DNA from: Bacillota bacterium
GTDB taxonomy: Bacteria > Bacillota > Clostridia > Lachnospirales > Lachnospiraceae
DNA: 5,060 bases
Assembly (NCBI GenBank): GCA_023458855.1
Contig: JAEWWQ010000029.1
Location: 1 to 5,060 of the forward strand
Reading direction: 5' to 3'
Part shown: positions 1 to 4,950 of the stretch, piece by piece
Position numbering within the stretch: position 1 is the stretch's first letter
Layout of the letters: each line of letters begins with the position of its first letter
Made by a program: the position numbers and the translations under genes
The notes under the pieces: model-generated
The model's database searches: none
The model's input: only the letters and a program-made list of their open reading frames with translations
Told to the model about the DNA's origin: nothing

Positions 1-1203
1 GGTGCAGTCGGTGTTGTTTTTTCTTTCATGGCAATTATTCAGGCAACGGGATTTTTATTTGGACATGGTTCCGGTAACTATATTTCAAGAAGACTGGGAG
101 CAAAGAAACCCGAGGAAGCCGAGGAAATAGCAGCAACAGGATTATGTTTTGCATTTTTAACAGGTGTTTTGATAGCAGCAATGGGACTGCTTTTTATATA
201 TCCGTTGGTTCGCTTCTTAGGAGCAACGGATACGATAAGCCCATATGCAACTGAATATTTAAAATATATTCTGATTGGGGCCCCATTTATGATGTCTTCT
301 CTGGTGTTGAATAACCAATTACGTTTTCAGGGTAATGCAGCATATGGAATGATAGGTATCTGCACGGGTGCAGTTTTAAATATTATTTTAGATCCACTGC
401 TTATTTTTACTTTTCGCATGGGTATTGCAGGGGCCTCCATTGCAACTGCTATCAGTCAGCTCATTAGTTTATGTATTCTTTTTATATTGTGCAATAAGAA
501 GGGAATTGTAAAAATTTTATTTCGGAATTTTAATCCTTCTATTGCCAATCTTACAGAAATACTGAAGGGAGGGTTACCTTCCTTATTCAGACAGGGAATT
601 GCCAGTATTGCAACCATTTGCCTGAATCAGCTCGCAGGTGCGTATGGAGATGCTGCGATTGCAGCAATGTCCATTGTATCGAGAGTAGGTATGTTTGCAG
701 GATCAGCATTGATTGGTTTTGGACAGGGATTTCAACCTGTATGTGGGTTTAATTATGGAGCAAAGCTATATGGGAGAGTGCGACGTGCATTTGTATTTTG
801 CTGTAAAGTGGCTTCTATTGTATTAACAATATTAGCAGTTTTGGGATTTTACTATGCAGGGCAGATTATTTCTGTTTTTAAAACAGGAGATGAACAGGTG
901 ACCATAATCGGAATGTCCGCATTAAGGTGGCAGTGTCTGACCTTGCCGCTTATGGGAATTATCATTCTGTGCAATATGATGTTACAGACGATCGGAAAGG
1001 CTTTGAAAGCAAGTATAGTGGCATTAGCAAGACAAGGCTTATTTTTTATTCCCGTATTGTTGATACTGGCACCTGCGTTAGGATTATTTGGAATTAAGAT
1101 TGCACAACCGATATCCGATTTGCTTGCTTTTATAATATCAGTACCTTTGGCAATCAGCGAATTGCATGAGATGAACAAAACAACATATAAACAGGAGATA
1201 TAG
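1..1203 (+). CDS. MATE family efflux transporter, 5'-truncated by window start
   Basis: This is an inner-membrane Na+- or H+-coupled antiporter of the MATE family (MepA/NorM-like), expected to export cationic drugs or metabolites. The frame is open from base 1 and the first ATG (28) is internal, because the residues before it (GAVGVVFSF) already read as MATE sequence. The gene therefore starts upstream. About 400 residues are visible against a usual length near 450, so roughly 50 N-terminal residues are missing. The two MATE repeats can be recognised. The first has GHGSGNYISRRLGA close to the N-terminus. The second begins at about residue 190 (GLPSLFRQGIASIA) and contains the typical GFGQGFQPVCGFNYGAKLYG stretch. 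The rest is a series of hydrophobic helices ending in a short charged tail. The stop codon is one base before the next start, and the next gene's ribosome binding site lies inside this gene, so the two are co-transcribed. The substrate cannot be told from sequence. The family call is firm. Confidence 0.95.
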   Translation, partial: GAVGVVFSFMAIIQATGFLFGHGSGNYISRRLGAKKPEEAEEIAATGLCFAFLTGVLIAAMGLLFIYPLVRFLGATDTISPYATEYLKYILIGAPFMMSSLVLNNQLRFQGNAAYGMIGICTGAVLNIILDPLLIFTFRMGIAGASIATAISQLISLCILFILCNKKGIVKILFRNFNPSIANLTEILKGGLPSLFRQGIASIATICLNQLAGAYGDAAIAAMSIVSRVGMFAGSALIGFGQGFQPVCGFNYGAKLYGRVRRAFVFCCKVASIVLTILAVLGFYYAGQIISVFKTGDEQVTIIGMSALRWQCLTLPLMGIIILCNMMLQTIGKALKASIVALARQGLFFIPVLLILAPALGLFGIKIAQPISDLLAFIISVPLAISELHEMNKTTYKQEI

Positions 1204-1204
1204 G

Positions 1205-1327
1205 ATGGCAGATATCATTGTGGTCAGTATTATTATACTACTTATTATATTAATCTTATTATATAAGAAAAAAAGGAAAAAATCAGGAAGTTGTGACTGC
1301 TGCGGTGATTGTGATGCTTGTAAATAG
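1205..1327 (+). CDS. Small Cys-rich single-span membrane protein, FeoB-associated type
   Basis: This 40-residue protein starts at an ATG one base after the MATE stop. AGGAG at 1193-1197 lies 7 bases upstream, which supports the start. Residues 4-19 form one very hydrophobic helix rich in Ile and Leu. A basic stretch follows (YKKKRKK, residues 20-26), which should keep the C-terminus in the cytoplasm. The tail holds five cysteines (C30, C32, C33, C36, C39) interspersed with Asp and Gly. This architecture of short N-terminal anchor, Lys-rich linker and C-terminal Cys cluster is that of the FeoB-associated Cys-rich membrane proteins, usually found at the end of ferrous iron (feo) operons. A role in metal binding or iron handling is inferred. 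No feoA or feoB is visible and the only partner here is the MATE gene. The coding call is strong for such a short gene; the family assignment is by pattern only. Confidence 0.8.
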   Translation: MADIIVVSIIILLIILILLYKKKRKKSGSCDCCGDCDACK

Positions 1328-1451
1328 AATTACCAAATTTTTCTAGACAAAATACTTCTGTTAGAGTATTCTAATTATGATTGTGTATACAGTATTAAGA
1401 GTTTAAACATCTGTTAAGCACATCAAATAAAATTCTAATGAGGAGAGTAGT
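1328..1451. other. Intergenic region without a gene
   Basis: This 124-base AT-rich gap carries stop codons in all frames at short intervals and no coding signal. It contains a plausible promoter (1344-1372), a 6-bp inverted repeat AATACT/AGTATT (1351-1356 with 1365-1370) overlapping the promoter, the 8-bp palindrome TGTATACA (1384-1391), and the ribosome binding site AGGAG (1441-1445) of the next gene. No convincing terminator with a T-run is seen after the small Cys-rich gene. Confidence 0.6.
1344..1372 (+). promoter_or_regulatory. Candidate sigma-A promoter for the DUF4190-type gene
   Basis: TAGACA (1344-1349, five of six matches to TTGACA) is followed after 17 bases by TATTCT (1367-1372, four of six matches to TATAAT). 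Transcription would begin near 1380 and leave a leader of about 70 bases. An inverted repeat AATACT/AGTATT overlaps the -10 and could be an operator, although chance is possible in AT-rich DNA. The location in the only real gap before the gene supports it. Confidence 0.45.
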
Positions 1452-2105
1452 ATGTCAAAAGGGAAGAGATATGTGAGAGAGGAACAAATTAATAAGCCGG
1501 CGGATTTCGTAACATTTATTATGAATGATTATTTATCCAAAAATGGTTTTACGCAAAAGCAGGTTAAGGGCGAATGGGTATGGCAGGAAGGTATCGGAAT
1601 GCTGTCAGTCCCAAAATTTCTGAAATATTCTTACGAGAATGGAGTACTTCACTTAGAAGCCTGGATTAAAACAGCCTGGCTCCCGGGTGTATATGGAAAG
1701 GATCAGGATCTGGAAGGGTTTACCGCGGCAGTCCCGAAACAAAGTTACAAAAAGGAAATTTCAACATTAATCGATGTTTTATATCAGCCAATTCCTGAAA
1801 ATAATACATATGGATCAGATGAAAACGGAAATGCGGTCAATACTCCGATTCAGGTAAAAACCTATGATACAAAAAATAAAGCAGTTACAGGATTTGTTTG
1901 TTCCATCATCGCATTGGTGGCAATGTTTTTAAATGTTTATCTGGGTATCATTTTAGCGTGTATTGGAATCGTAAATTCTAAAAAGGGAATGAATTCTACA
2001 AAGAAAGGACTTGCAACAGCCGGATTTGTAATCGGCATTATTGCAATTATATTATGTATTGTAGTTGGTCTCCTTACTATTATAGGAGCCGCACTTCTGG
2101 TATAA
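1452..2105 (+). CDS. DUF4190-like membrane protein with soluble N-terminal domain
   Basis: This 217-residue protein has unknown function. AGGAG at 1441-1445, six bases before the ATG, supports the start. Residues 1-115 or so look soluble and mixed alpha/beta, rich in aromatic and charged residues (for example GEWVWQEG at 40-47 and LHLEAWIK at 66-73), with no signal peptide. Residues 116-142 are a polar linker. Two long hydrophobic segments follow, about 144-175 and 188-216, joined by a basic loop (NSKKGMNSTKKGLATAG). That helix, short Gly/Lys loop and helix pattern is typical of the DUF4190 family, whose members occur as membrane anchors on varied proteins in Firmicutes. By inference, the N-terminal domain is cytoplasmic and tethered to the membrane. 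The gene has its own candidate promoter and is followed by a strong hairpin, so it may be a single-gene unit. No catalytic motif was recognised. Confidence 0.85.
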   Translation: MSKGKRYVREEQINKPADFVTFIMNDYLSKNGFTQKQVKGEWVWQEGIGMLSVPKFLKYSYENGVLHLEAWIKTAWLPGVYGKDQDLEGFTAAVPKQSYKKEISTLIDVLYQPIPENNTYGSDENGNAVNTPIQVKTYDTKNKAVTGFVCSIIALVAMFLNVYLGIILACIGIVNSKKGMNSTKKGLATAGFVIGIIAIILCIVVGLLTIIGAALLV

Positions 2106-2106
2106 A
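2098..2106 (+). promoter_or_regulatory. Candidate extended -10 promoter for the adenosyltransferase/metal operon
   Basis: TGGTATAAA (2098-2106) fits an extended -10 element (TG-N-TATAAT, one mismatch) and overlaps the stop codon of the upstream gene. No good -35 hexamer lies at the usual distance, so this is tentative. If used, transcription would start near 2113 and the hairpin at 2119-2150 would form the very 5' end of the transcript. Confidence 0.3.
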
Positions 2107-2118
2107 CAGGTATGAAAG

Positions 2119-2150
2119 AACACACCATAACAAATAGTTTATGGTGTGTT
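2119..2150 (+). terminator. Perfect 12-bp hairpin: terminator, attenuator or leader structure
   Basis: AACACACCATAA (2119-2130) pairs without mismatch to TTATGGTGTGTT (2139-2150) around an 8-base loop. The following bases (2149-2161) are T-rich but interrupted (TTTCTACTCGTTTT), so it resembles a modest intrinsic terminator for the DUF4190-type gene. It lies only 12 bases before the AAGGAGG of the next gene. That position also suits an attenuator or a 5' leader hairpin. The structure itself is certain; its job is inferred. Confidence 0.6.
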
Positions 2151-2173
2151 TCTACTCGTTTTAAGGAGGATTT

Positions 2174-2746
2174 ATGGATAGAAATCAACAAGGCTGTATA
2201 CATATTTACTGCGGAGATGGAAAGGGAAAAACAACGGCCGCAATCGGACAGTGTATCAGGGCAGTCGGCAATGATATTCCAGTTTATTATGTACAATTTC
2301 TGAAAGATGGTACTTCAGGAGAAATCAGTGTGTTAAGCAAATTACCCGGCGTAGAAGTTGATTACGTGAGAAAAAATTTTGGATTTTTCGGTAATATGAC
2401 AGAAGATACAAAAAAGGAAGCTGTAACGGCATATCGTCAATTGCTGCAGCGTACAATAGAAAAATGCAAAAGGCAATTACAGGAACTTCCTGATGCGCAA
2501 ATCAGTAATTCAGTTAAAATGGTACTGGTATTAGATGAAGTCATTGCAAGTTATAATTATGCTTTGATTGAACAAAAAGTGTTAATATCTTTTTTAACTG
2601 AAAGACCGGATGGATTAGAAGTGATTATGACCGGCAGAAATCCGGCAGAAGAATTAATTTTATTAGCAGATTATGTATCTGAAATTGTAAAGAAAAAACA
2701 TCCTTTTGAGAAAGGAATCCCAGCCAGGAAGGGAATTGAAAGATAG
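2174..2746 (+). CDS. cobO: Corrinoid (cob(I)yrinic acid a,c-diamide) adenosyltransferase
   Basis: This cytoplasmic enzyme of the CobA/CobO/BtuR family transfers the 5'-deoxyadenosyl group of ATP to Co(I) of a corrinoid, the adenosylation step of coenzyme B12 synthesis or salvage. Its 190 residues match the family's usual length. The P-loop variant GDGKGKTT is at residues 14-21 and a hydrophobic strand ending in Asp-Glu (VLVLDE, 117-122) follows. TGR at 153-155 and the conserved end KHPFEKGIPARKGIER (175-190) complete the family pattern. The start is set by AAGGAGG at 2163-2169. The region around FGFFGNMTED (69-78) is the substrate-loop area and is less like the enterobacterial enzymes, as expected for clostridial homologues. 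The stop is 33 bases before the next gene, with no terminator between, so it seems to lead an operon with a metal transporter. No other cobalamin genes and no cobalamin riboswitch are visible. Family call is firm; the symbol is by family rather than proven orthology. Confidence 0.92.
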   Translation: MDRNQQGCIHIYCGDGKGKTTAAIGQCIRAVGNDIPVYYVQFLKDGTSGEISVLSKLPGVEVDYVRKNFGFFGNMTEDTKKEAVTAYRQLLQRTIEKCKRQLQELPDAQISNSVKMVLVLDEVIASYNYALIEQKVLISFLTERPDGLEVIMTGRNPAEELILLADYVSEIVKKKHPFEKGIPARKGIER

Positions 2747-2758
2747 AGAATGATTTTC
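2746..2758. promoter_or_regulatory. Candidate Fur-family 6-1-6 operator
   Basis: GAGAATGATTTTC is a near-palindrome (GAGAAT, one base, ATTTTC; five of six arm positions complementary) and matches 11 of 13 positions of the generic Fur-type 6-1-6 core GATAATnATTATC. It lies in the only gap between the adenosyltransferase and the metal-transport genes, where a Zur- or Fur-type repressor could act. No clear promoter accompanies it, so it may be a chance match in AT-rich DNA. Confidence 0.25.
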
Positions 2759-2765
2759 AAAATGG

Positions 2766-2771
2766 AAGGAG
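2766..2771 (+). promoter_or_regulatory. Ribosome binding site deciding the start at 2780
   Basis: AAGGAG lies 8 bases before the ATG at 2780. The alternative in-frame ATG at 2750 has no Shine-Dalgarno sequence before it and would place this site inside the coding region. Confidence 0.8.
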
Positions 2772-2779
2772 AAATTAGT

Positions 2780-3085
2780 ATGAAAAATTCAAACAAGATG
2801 AAAATTGTAATGGCATTATTTTTGTGTGTTTGTTTTTTTACTGTAATTGCTTTTTCCAATTTATTTATAGTGGAACATGTACGTCATGAATGTTCCGGCA
2901 GGGACTGCCCTGTATGTGCACAGATTTTAGTCGCAGAACATGCAATACAGCAACTAAGTACATGCATTAAGATGATAACTGTTCTGGTGGCATTCGCCGC
3001 TTTTCTTTCTGTTACCATTAAGATGGTACAGAATAGTCTTTTCGTAATTACCCTCATTACACAAAAGGTACGAATGAATGATTGA
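2780..3085 (+). CDS. Small two-helix membrane protein with H-x-C-x4-C-x2-C motif, metal-transport associated
   Basis: This 101-residue protein is not assigned to a named family here. The start at 2780 is chosen for its ribosome binding site; the upstream ATG at 2750 lacks one. Residues 7-31 are hydrophobic (first helix, or an uncleaved signal anchor, preceded by Lys). A short loop holds VEHVRHECSGRDCPVC (31-46), with H33, H36, C38, C43 and C46 as candidate metal ligands. Residues 63-82 are a second hydrophobic segment, followed by a weakly hydrophobic, basic C-terminus. Positive charges at both ends suggest that the Cys/His loop faces outside, by the positive-inside rule. It lies 33 bases after cobO and 76 bases before the znuA-like gene, within the same run of genes. 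By inference it is an accessory metal-binding or redox protein of the transporter. A membrane-bound sensor is an alternative. The coding call is strong; the function is a guess. Confidence 0.8.
   Translation: MKNSNKMKIVMALFLCVCFFTVIAFSNLFIVEHVRHECSGRDCPVCAQILVAEHAIQQLSTCIKMITVLVAFAAFLSVTIKMVQNSLFVITLITQKVRMND
3042..3060. promoter_or_regulatory. Possible Zur-like half site and inverted repeat upstream of znuA
   Basis: TCGTAAT (3042-3048) equals one half of the Bacillus Zur box TCGTAATnATTACGA as I recall it. The adjoining half does not match, but ATTAC (3056-3060) forms an inverted repeat with GTAAT (3044-3048) at wider spacing. It lies inside the end of the small membrane protein gene, about 100 bases before the lipoprotein start. 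Weak evidence. Confidence 0.15.
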
Positions 3086-3161
3086 ATCCCATCGCTAAAT
3101 TTTGCTGTAGAAAGCAAGAGATTATGAAATAAGATTTTATAAAAGAGATGGAGATCGCATT

Positions 3162-4127
3162 ATGAAAAACAAAATATGGATAAGTGTTATAGTGATTACA
3201 ATGGTAATGGCTTTATTTGCTTGCGGACAAAAAGAAACTTCTGCTATAAAAAATGTTGCGGATGAAAAATTAAATGTTGTGACAACATTATTTCCCTATT
3301 ATGACTTTGTCAGACAAATAGCTGGTGACAAGGTTACGATTACAATGATAGTCCCGGCTGGTATGGATACACATTCTTTTGAGCCGACACCAGCAGATAT
3401 GATAACGATTCAGGAAGCGGATGTATTTATCTATAATGGCGGGGATATGGAAAGCTGGGTACCGCAAGTACTGGATGCCTCCGATAATAGAGAACAGGTA
3501 AATGACTGTATGATGGATTATGTGAATACAGTGGAAGAAGAGACGGTTGAAGGAATGGAGCCGGAAGAAGAGAGTGAAGAAGGAGAGGCGGAAGAAGCAG
3601 AATATGATGAACATATCTGGACATCTCCTGTAAATGCACAAAAGATTGTAGCAGAAATCTGCCGTGTATTATCGAAATCAGATCCTGAAAATGCAACGAC
3701 TTATCAGAAAAATGCAGATGCATATATTGGGAAGCTAAAAGGACTTGATGAAGAATTCAAAGATGTTGTGAGGACTTCTAAAAGAAAGACGATGATCTTC
3801 GGCGATAAGTTTCCGTTACGTTATTTTACAGAGGAATATGGATTGAATTATAGTGCAGCATTTAATGGCTGCAGTACAGAAACAGAGCCTAGTGCAGAAA
3901 CAGTTGCTTACTTAATTGATAAGGCAAAAGAGGAAAAGGTACCAGTGATATATTATATTGAATTGAGCAGCGGAAAGATTGCGGATACCATATGCGAAAG
4001 TACGGGTGCAAAAAAATTATTATTTCATAGTTGTCATAATGTAACAAAAGAAGACTTTGATTCAGGAGTAACGTATATGGAACTGATGGAGCAGAATGTT
4101 AAAAATCTTAAAGAAGGTCTTAACTAG
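3162..4127 (+). CDS. Zinc-type metal ABC transporter substrate-binding lipoprotein (ZnuA/AdcA-like)
   Basis: This is a cluster A-I metal-binding protein that captures a divalent metal, probably zinc, outside the membrane and passes it to the permease. Its 321 residues fit the family. GGAGA at 3150-3154 supports the start. The signal peptide has MKNK, a hydrophobic core and the lipobox LFAC, with C21 as the lipidated residue. The mature protein begins with a low-complexity linker, then VVTTLFPYYDFV (39-50) and MDTHSFEPTPADM (68-80), with H71 as first ligand. An acidic loop at 125-150 has 15 Glu and one Asp and stands where zinc-binding homologues carry a His/acid-rich loop. H151 in DEHIWTSP is the second ligand. 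The usual third ligand region (H-x-A-F-G-Y) reads GDKF at 214-217, without His. EPSAETV (242-248) and ELSSGKIADT (267-276) are conserved. At the usual Asp ligand near the end stands His in FHSCHNV (288-294). The ATPase gene follows after 16 bases. Metal specificity is inferred. Confidence 0.92.
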   Translation: MKNKIWISVIVITMVMALFACGQKETSAIKNVADEKLNVVTTLFPYYDFVRQIAGDKVTITMIVPAGMDTHSFEPTPADMITIQEADVFIYNGGDMESWVPQVLDASDNREQVNDCMMDYVNTVEEETVEGMEPEEESEEGEAEEAEYDEHIWTSPVNAQKIVAEICRVLSKSDPENATTYQKNADAYIGKLKGLDEEFKDVVRTSKRKTMIFGDKFPLRYFTEEYGLNYSAAFNGCSTETEPSAETVAYLIDKAKEEKVPVIYYIELSSGKIADTICESTGAKKLLFHSCHNVTKEDFDSGVTYMELMEQNVKNLKEGLN

Positions 4128-4130
4128 AAA

Positions 4131-4135
4131 GAGGA
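4131..4135 (+). promoter_or_regulatory. Ribosome binding site deciding the ATPase start at 4144
   Basis: GAGGA lies 8 bases before the ATG at 4144. An in-frame ATG at 4096 would overlap the lipoprotein gene by 32 bases, has no good Shine-Dalgarno sequence, and adds a basic 16-residue extension unlike the family. Confidence 0.75.
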
Positions 4136-4143
4136 ATCAGTGC

Positions 4144-4950
4144 ATGAAGGATAGATACACATTAGTAGAATGTCAGAAGGCTGATTTAGGATATGAGAAT
4201 AAAATTATTTTGCATGGAATAGACTTTAAAGTTTGTGAGGGAGATTATATCTGTATAGTTGGTGAGAATGGTTCAGGAAAAAGTACACTCTTGAAAAGTA
4301 TGCTAGGTCTGATTAAGCCAATCCATGGAACGATTTATTATTCGGATGACATGAAAAAAGGAAAAATTGGATATCTTCCACAACAGACAAATGCAATGAA
4401 AGACTTTCCGGCAACCGTAACAGAAGTAGTATTATCAGGTTTTTTAAGCCAGATGAAACATCGGCCATTTTATAGAAAAGATGAGAAAAACGAGGCTTTT
4501 TTAAATATGGAGAAACTGGGAATTCTCTCCCTCAAGGAAAAATCATACCGTGAATTGTCAGGAGGACAGCAGCAAAGAGTACTGTTGGCACGAGCGCTTT
4601 GTGCCGCAAAAAAGCTGTTGATTTTGGATGAACCGGTAACCGGATTGGATCCATTGGCAGCATTAGAATTATATGCACAGTTAAAAGCATTGAATCAAGA
4701 GGAAAATATGGCAATTATCATGGTATCACACGATTTAAAAAATTGTATGGAACAAGCAGATAAGATTCTTCATCTTAGTCACAAGGAATACTTTTTCGGC
4801 AGTATTGCTGAGTATTCAGAATCTGCTTATGGCAGTCTGTTCACGGGAGGTATACAGGTTGAACAAAAAACGTGTTCAACTATTGACTTGAGCGCATGCT
4901 CGAAGCATGCAGACGGGTGTAAAAATGAAAATTATTATGGAAATGTGTAG
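4144..4950 (+). CDS. Metal ABC transporter ATP-binding protein (ZnuC/AdcC-like)
   Basis: This cytoplasmic ATPase subunit powers the zinc-type transporter formed with the flanking lipoprotein and permease genes. From the start at 4144 it has 268 residues. All ABC motifs are intact and in order: Walker A GENGSGKST (40-48), Q-loop YLPQQ (77-81), signature LSGGQQQR (138-145), Walker B LLILDE (158-163), D-loop GLDP (167-170) and switch His H196 in VSHDL. The catalytic Glu is E163. Conserved ABC sequence ends near residue 222 (YFFGSIAEY). The tail that follows (about 235-268) is polar and contains C244, C252, H255 and C259, which could bind metal and serve as a regulatory feature. The DNA for this tail holds two hairpins. 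The 3' end overlaps the start of the permease gene, which suggests translational coupling. Family assignment is firm. Zinc as substrate follows from the neighbours. Confidence 0.94.
   Translation: MKDRYTLVECQKADLGYENKIILHGIDFKVCEGDYICIVGENGSGKSTLLKSMLGLIKPIHGTIYYSDDMKKGKIGYLPQQTNAMKDFPATVTEVVLSGFLSQMKHRPFYRKDEKNEAFLNMEKLGILSLKEKSYRELSGGQQQRVLLARALCAAKKLLILDEPVTGLDPLAALELYAQLKALNQEENMAIIMVSHDLKNCMEQADKILHLSHKEYFFGSIAEYSESAYGSLFTGGIQVEQKTCSTIDLSACSKHADGCKNENYYGNV
4858..4880 (+). repeat. Perfect 8-bp inverted repeat near the 3' end of the ATPase gene
   Basis: GTTGAACA (4858-4865) is the exact reverse complement of TGTTCAAC (4873-4880), with a 7-base loop AAAAACG; a G-T pair can extend it by one. 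It lies within the coding sequence of the divergent ATPase tail. No T-run follows, so it is not a standard terminator. It may be an RNA hairpin affecting the ATPase-permease expression ratio, or an operator, or chance. Confidence 0.5.
4894..4910 (+). repeat. Second hairpin, paired GCATGC motifs before the permease start
   Basis: GCATGC occurs at 4894-4899 and 4905-4910. Because it is self-complementary, the two copies can form a 6-bp stem with a 5-base loop (TCGAA). It is only 15 bases before the first possible permease start and next to the preceding hairpin, so it may influence translation initiation there. This GC-rich patch stands out from the AT-rich surroundings. Confidence 0.4.

Noticed and set aside
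852..1178. 108-codon minus-strand open frame opposite the MATE gene
   Set aside because: It is antisense to a well-supported membrane protein gene and is explained by the mirrored codon composition.
1384..1391. TGTATACA palindrome in the leader of the DUF4190-type gene
   Set aside because: An 8-bp palindrome alone in AT-rich DNA is expected by chance, and no second copy was seen nearby.
2106..2173. Cobalamin riboswitch before cobO
   Set aside because: The leader is far too short and lacks the B12-box type conserved core; only a simple hairpin is present.
1937..2296. 119-codon minus-strand open frame spanning the DUF4190 3' end and the cobO start
   Set aside because: It covers two real genes and the hairpin on the opposite strand and shows no family pattern.
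2112..2303. 63-codon + strand open frame across the hairpin and the start of cobO
   Set aside because: It reads through the hairpin and overlaps the cobO start in another frame, has no ribosome binding site, and its translation has no recognisable features.
2750..2779. Upstream ATG for the small Cys/His membrane protein
   Set aside because: It has no Shine-Dalgarno sequence, and AAGGAG before 2780 would then fall within the coding region.
3013..3028. TACCAT/ATGGTA inverted repeat with 4-base loop, and a 12-of-13 repeat of CATTAAGATGGTA at 2965-2977
   Set aside because: Short, inside coding sequence, and explained by two similar peptide stretches (CIKM and TIKM); no flanking features support a function.
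3288..3723. Two overlapping minus-strand frames opposite the lipoprotein gene
   Set aside because: The Leu/His/Phe-rich translations are the antisense of the GAA/GAG-rich acidic loop region; the + strand gene is clear.
4096..4143. Upstream ATG for the ATPase gene
   Set aside because: It overlaps the lipoprotein coding end, lacks a ribosome binding site and adds residues foreign to the family; 4144 is better.
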